Shown: positions 29,729-32,549 of the stretch, one piece after another
Layout: every line of letters begins with the position of its first letter
Position numbering within the stretch: position 1 is the stretch's first letter
Origin: UBA4735 sp035935465
GTDB taxonomy: Bacteria > Chloroflexota > Limnocylindria > P2-11E
Assembly (NCBI GenBank): GCA_035935465.1
Contig: DASYXA010000038.1
Location: 1-32,549, forward strand
Length of the DNA: 32,549 nucleotides
Reading direction: 5' to 3'
Notes under the pieces: model-generated
Database searches by the model: none
What the model was told of the DNA's origin: nothing
Seen by the model: the letters and a program-made list of their open reading frames with translations, nothing else
Translations under genes and position numbers: made by a program

Positions 29729-31044
29729 CTCGTGCCCCCGCTCCGGATGAAGCTGTCGGCGGCGATGCGCTGAGTGTCGGTCGCGCCGTTGGGATCCGCG
29801 GCCACCGGCTTGTCCGGCACGACGCCCCTGCCCGGCCCGTTCAGGGGCTCACCGGTCTTCGCGTCCTCCATCCGCGCGATGGTCACGAGCAACAGGCCGC
29901 CGTCGGGGAGCTCGCGCGGCTGCCCGATCCCGACGCAGCCCGCGGTCCGCTCGCCCATGACCGTGCCGACGCCGTTCGCGCGCACGCCGGCGGCGATGAT
30001 CTCGGCCCCTGACGCGGAGTTCTTGTTCACCAGCACGACGAGCGGCTTCGGGTCGTCGATGTAGAAGCGGTCGTTCGTCTTGAGCGGCGAGCGGTTCCCG
30101 TCGCGGGTGACCTGATAGACGATCGTCGCGTTCTTCATGAAGATGCTCGCGATGTCGACGGCCGCGGAGAGGTCGCCGCCCGGGTCATTGCGCAGGTCGA
30201 GCACGCGCCCGACGACCCCGGCGGCATTCTGCCGCTTCACCGCGTCCGCGACCTGGTTCGACACGTCGCCGTTCAGCTGCGATACCGAGATGTAGCCGAC
30301 ATTGCCCTGGTCGGTCTGATCGATCACCCGTGGCGGCGTGAGCTTGGCACGGACGATCGAGATCGGCGTGTCGACCCCGCTGCGCACGAACACGATCGCC
30401 ACCGTCGTGCCCTCGGGGCCCTTGATCTTGTTCGCGACCTCTTCGGAGGTCAGCCCGAGCATGTCCGCGCCGTTCACGGTCTTGATCTTGTCGCCCATCT
30501 TCACGCCGGCCTTCTCGGCCGGGCTGTTCGGGAAGACCTGAGCGACCTCGACGAGCTCGTTCGGTCCGGGCGATGTGATCGACGCGCCGATGCCGGAGTA
30601 CTCCTGCGGCGGGGCGTTGAAGCCCTTGGCCCGCGTCGGGTCGAGGTAGTACGTGTGGCACTCGTTCATCGACCGGGCCATGCCGTCGGTGGCCTGCTGC
30701 TCGACGAGCTTCGGGTCCTCCTTCGGGTTCGCGGCGAGCACCGCGTTGAGCGACTCGGCGAACTTCGCGAAGTCGGACTGCGGATTGTTCGTGAACGTCG
30801 GCTTCGTCACCTGCGGTGACGGGTCGTTCATCTTCACGAGCAATGCTGCGACCGCGTCGATCGCCGCATTGAGGAGCTGGCTCGAGCTCGGCTTGTCGAC
30901 ATGCCGCTCGATGAGGATGTTGAACGCCGCTTCGGCGGTCGGGAAGCTCGTCGACGGCCGCGCGACGGGCAGCTCCTGGATGGCCGAGCAAGAGGAGATG
31001 ACGAGGGCGAGGATCAGGAACAGCGCGGGGCGGAAGCGGAGCAT
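29725..31044 (-). CDS. S41 (C-terminal processing peptidase-like) lipoprotein with altered dyad
   Basis: 439 aa. Lipobox VISSC (Cys19) predicts an extracytoplasmic lipoprotein. A helical N-terminal region (to about 140) is followed by a PDZ domain (about 150-225, VFPNSPAEKAGVKMGDKI) and the S41 core (VLDLRNDPGGDL, about 281-292). The expected nucleophile is Ser345 (NKNSASGAE). In Tsp and D1-processing proteases the catalytic lysine lies 25 residues later; that position is Cys370 here (GERTAGCVG). The protein may be inactive, use another base, or belong to a lysine-free subgroup. ATG 31044 is preferred because it starts the lipoprotein signal; GTG 31071 is possible. Confidence 0.88.
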   Translation of the reverse strand: MLRFRPALFLILALVISSCSAIQELPVARPSTSFPTAEAAFNILIERHVDKPSSSQLLNAAIDAVAALLVKMNDPSPQVTKPTFTNNPQSDFAKFAESLNAVLAANPKEDPKLVEQQATDGMARSMNECHTYYLDPTRAKGFNAPPQEYSGIGASITSPGPNELVEVAQVFPNSPAEKAGVKMGDKIKTVNGADMLGLTSEEVANKIKGPEGTTVAIVFVRSGVDTPISIVRAKLTPPRVIDQTDQGNVGYISVSQLNGDVSNQVADAVKRQNAAGVVGRVLDLRNDPGGDLSAAVDIASIFMKNATIVYQVTRDGNRSPLKTNDRFYIDDPKPLVVLVNKNSASGAEIIAAGVRANGVGTVMGERTAGCVGIGQPRELPDGGLLLVTIARMEDAKTGEPLNGPGRGVVPDKPVAADPNGATDTQRIAADSFIRSGGTS

Positions 31045-31053
31045 CGTCGTTCG

Positions 31054-31059
31054 AGTGTA
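31054..31059 (-). promoter_or_regulatory. -10 element of the S41 gene
   Basis: TACACT on the minus strand, the same hexamer as before the VOC gene, ends 9 nt before the ATG at 31044. The transcript would have a leader of only about 0-3 nt. Confidence 0.4.
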
Positions 31060-31087
31060 CGGGCGGGGCACCGGCGCGGACGACGGC

Positions 31088-31105
31088 TCTTAGGCAGGTC
31101 TTAGG
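31088..31105 (-). repeat. Two heptamer direct repeats, 11 nt apart, upstream of the S41 gene
   Basis: The minus strand reads CCTAAGA, 4 nt, CCTAAGA. The 7-plus-4 spacing puts both copies on the same face of the helix, the form of PhoB/OmpR-type response-regulator sites. The repeat fills the gap between the sigma stop (31109) and the S41 promoter. Confidence 0.5.
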
Positions 31106-31108
31106 AAG

Positions 31109-31738
31109 CTAGACCGGATCCTCGCGCATCAGCTTCCGCAGGCGACCGAGCGCTCGGAATTGGAGCGCGCGGATCGCGCCCTCGTTCTTGCCGAGGATCT
31201 TCGCGACCTCGCGGCTCGAGCGGTTCTCGACGAATCGCAGGACCAGGACCTCCTGCTGCTCGGTCGTGAGGTGGCGCACCGCGCCACGCAGCGCGTCGAC
31301 GGCCTCGCCGTGGACCGCGCGCTCGTGGGCCGTGGGAGCGTCGTCGGAGAGGCCGAAGGCGTTGTCGATCTCGACGGTGGGCCGCTCGCGGCGGCGGCGG
31401 TCGGTGACCGCGTTGCGCGCGATCGTGTAGAGCCACGCGAGGAACGACTTGCCCTGCCAGCGGTAGCGGTGGATGTTCGCGAACGCGCGCGTGAACACCT
31501 CGCTGCACAGGTCCTCGGCGTCGGAAGACTCGCGGACGCGGTAGAGGAGATAGCGGTAGACGCTGTCCACATGGGTGTCGTAGAGCTCCGCGAATGCCGC
31601 GCGATCGCCATGGCGCGCACGGTCGATGACGTCGGGGACCGGCCCGAATGCGTCGAGGACGATCGCCGGAGCGACCGCGACGCTGTCGACGCGTTCCAGG
31701 GTCAGGCTCACGTGCGGCGTCCCCTTCCCGTTTCCCAC
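31109..31738 (-). CDS. ECF sigma factor
   Basis: 209 aa. Sigma2 is at about 45-115 (FAELYDTHVDSVYRYLLYRV, AEDLCSEVFTRAF, WLYTIARNAVTDRRRR), and the sigma4 helix-turn-helix is at about 150-205 (QQEVLVLRFVENRSSREVAKILG, then GAIRALQFRALGRLRKLM). A 30-residue N-terminal stretch precedes the domain; GTG 31711 would shorten it by 9 residues, and neither start has a good ribosome site. No anti-sigma gene is adjacent; the next gene in the same direction is the S41 lipoprotein. Confidence 0.9.
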   Translation of the reverse strand: MGNGKGTPHVSLTLERVDSVAVAPAIVLDAFGPVPDVIDRARHGDRAAFAELYDTHVDSVYRYLLYRVRESSDAEDLCSEVFTRAFANIHRYRWQGKSFLAWLYTIARNAVTDRRRRERPTVEIDNAFGLSDDAPTAHERAVHGEAVDALRGAVRHLTTEQQEVLVLRFVENRSSREVAKILGKNEGAIRALQFRALGRLRKLMREDPV

Positions 31739-31879
31739 TGGGTGCTGAGAGGACCTTACCGAGCGCGCCGCGGTACCGACAACCGCCTAGAGGTACCAAA
31801 TGCGGGTCAGCGAACGGGGCATCCGTACCGCATTCCGTACGGCCGGGGCGGAAGGGCTCGGTCGGCCGCTACATCAGCT
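31739..31879. promoter_or_regulatory. Intergenic region with four GTAC-centred motifs
   Basis: No gene is seen in this 141-nt gap. It is the upstream region of the sigma gene at 31738. GTAC occurs at 31773, 31793, 31825 and 31837, in GGTACC (twice), CCGTACCG and CCGTACGG. The last two lie in a near-direct repeat, GCATCCGTAC and GCATTCCGTAC. On the minus strand TAAGGT (31758-31753) is a possible -10 for the sigma gene. Confidence 0.35.
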
Positions 31880-32549
31880 TCAGCAGTACGTCTGCTTCGC
31901 CCAGCTGAGCCAGGCCGCATAGAACGCGTCCGGACCTACCTGGAGGACCCGGGGGAGATTCACCTTCGCGTCCACGCCGGCCCGGTAAGCGGTCATGAGG
32001 TCCCAGTACGCGTTCGCGCCGCCGGTCTTGTAGACGTACTCGACCATCGTGTTCGCGAACGAGTAGTACTGGCCCGGCAGCTCCGGTGGCGTCTCCGGCG
32101 TCTGCAGCACGCCGTCCTCGAGCTGCTTGTAGCTGGGCGTCGTGGTGGTGCAGATCACGGTCTTCTTCGTCGTGAGGCTGCGCGATCGTGCGACGTAATC
32201 CGGCCATCCTTCGACGAGCCAGAACGGCATGCGCGCCGTGATGCCGGGGATGAACTGATCCTGCAGCCAGTGCAGCCCTTCGTGCCGGATGATGCTCGAC
32301 GTCTGATCGGTCACCGACGCGAGGCCTGGCTTGAACGACAGCGCGTTGCTGAACAGGCGGATGAACGGATCGTTCGGCGTGTTCGTGAGGTGGAAGCCCG
32401 CGACACCGCAGCCGACATTGGGTCCGGCCGCGCCGCGCGTCGGGAAGATCCGCAGCCCGAAGGTCTGGCCGGTCGCGGTGTGCCCCTCGGCTTGCGCCAG
32501 GAGGAACGCGCGCGCGTCGTTGCCCGCGGTCGCGTACGTGTCGATCACG
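31880..32549 (-). CDS. HExxH zinc metallopeptidase-like protein, 5' end outside the window
   Basis: At least 222 residues are visible. HEGLH (about residues 89-93 of the fragment) is the zinc-binding HExxH motif, and Glu113 in LVEGWPDYVA lies where gluzincins place their third ligand, as in peptidase MA-like domains. The C-terminal part (SFANTMVEYVYKTGGANAYWDLM through FYAAWLSWAKQTYC) fits the helical end of such domains. GTG 32548 is the last in-frame start before the edge, but the gene probably extends further and may carry a signal peptide. The substrate is unknown. Confidence 0.75.
   Translation of the reverse strand, partial: VIDTYATAGNDARAFLLAQAEGHTATGQTFGLRIFPTRGAAGPNVGCGVAGFHLTNTPNDPFIRLFSNALSFKPGLASVTDQTSSIIRHEGLHWLQDQFIPGITARMPFWLVEGWPDYVARSRSLTTKKTVICTTTTPSYKQLEDGVLQTPETPPELPGQYYSFANTMVEYVYKTGGANAYWDLMTAYRAGVDAKVNLPRVLQVGPDAFYAAWLSWAKQTYC

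Noticed and set aside
1..32549. Search for tRNA, rRNA, riboswitch, CRISPR, transposase or prophage signals
   Set aside because: Nothing convincing was found by eye: nearly all sequence is coding, and the gaps are under 150 nt and lack such structures.

Overview
The window is very GC-rich (roughly 70%) and densely coding. It carries complete genes on both strands and a gene fragment at each edge. I see no rRNA, tRNA, CRISPR array, insertion sequence or prophage. The best guess for the host is a free-living, high-GC bacterium of the Chloroflexota (Limnocylindria/Ellin6529-like). This rests on the Tat-exported DUF1501/DUF1800 pair, DUF2079 protein, short CHR pair, several ECF sigma factors, lipoproteins without outer-membrane genes, and many start codons that appear leaderless. 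No marker gene settles the phylum.

Layout. 1-10.3 kb: an A-type Fe-S carrier with its own promoter and terminator; a plus-strand run (VOC protein, DUF255 thioredoxin protein, stress-type membrane protein, NPP-like phosphodiesterase, soluble relative of the stress protein, one-helix 62-aa protein, cupin); then a minus-strand chain of sigma factor, anti-sigma-like protein, ABC ATPase, ABC permease, histidine phosphatase and membrane protein, mostly with overlapping ends. 10.3-14.4 kb: a small Cys/His protein, then a minus-strand export unit of DUF1800, DUF1501, a Pro-rich anchored protein and a ferric-reductase-like haem membrane protein. 14.4-18.2 kb: DGPF/YCII protein with an ECF42-type sigma factor and a HIT protein, a cold-shock protein, a second small Cys/His protein and a split chromate transporter.

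18.2-25.5 kb is a glycerol-3-phosphate unit: an acetyltransferase followed by ugpA-, ugpE-, ugpB-, glpD- and glpK-like genes, with a glycerophosphodiester phosphodiesterase running in from the other strand. The importer could supply glycerol-3-phosphate or glycerophosphodiesters. GDPD would release glycerol-3-phosphate from diesters, GlpK would phosphorylate glycerol and GlpD would oxidise glycerol-3-phosphate to DHAP. No ABC ATPase and no glycerol facilitator are present. 25.5-32.5 kb: a methyltransferase, a DUF2079 membrane protein, an M24 peptidase, an EamA transporter that appears to start at CTG, an S41 lipoprotein peptidase lacking the usual lysine, an ECF sigma factor and a partial HExxH peptidase.

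Two themes run through the window. One is translational coupling by 1-4 nt overlaps (GTGA, ATGA, CTGA, TGATG). The other is a TANNNT -10 element placed 6 nt before a start codon, which implies leaderless transcripts. The observations most worth checking are the CTG start, the ECF42 sigma gene without a usable start codon, the two small Cys/His proteins, the lysine-to-cysteine S41 protein, and the DUF1501/DUF1800/haem-membrane cluster.
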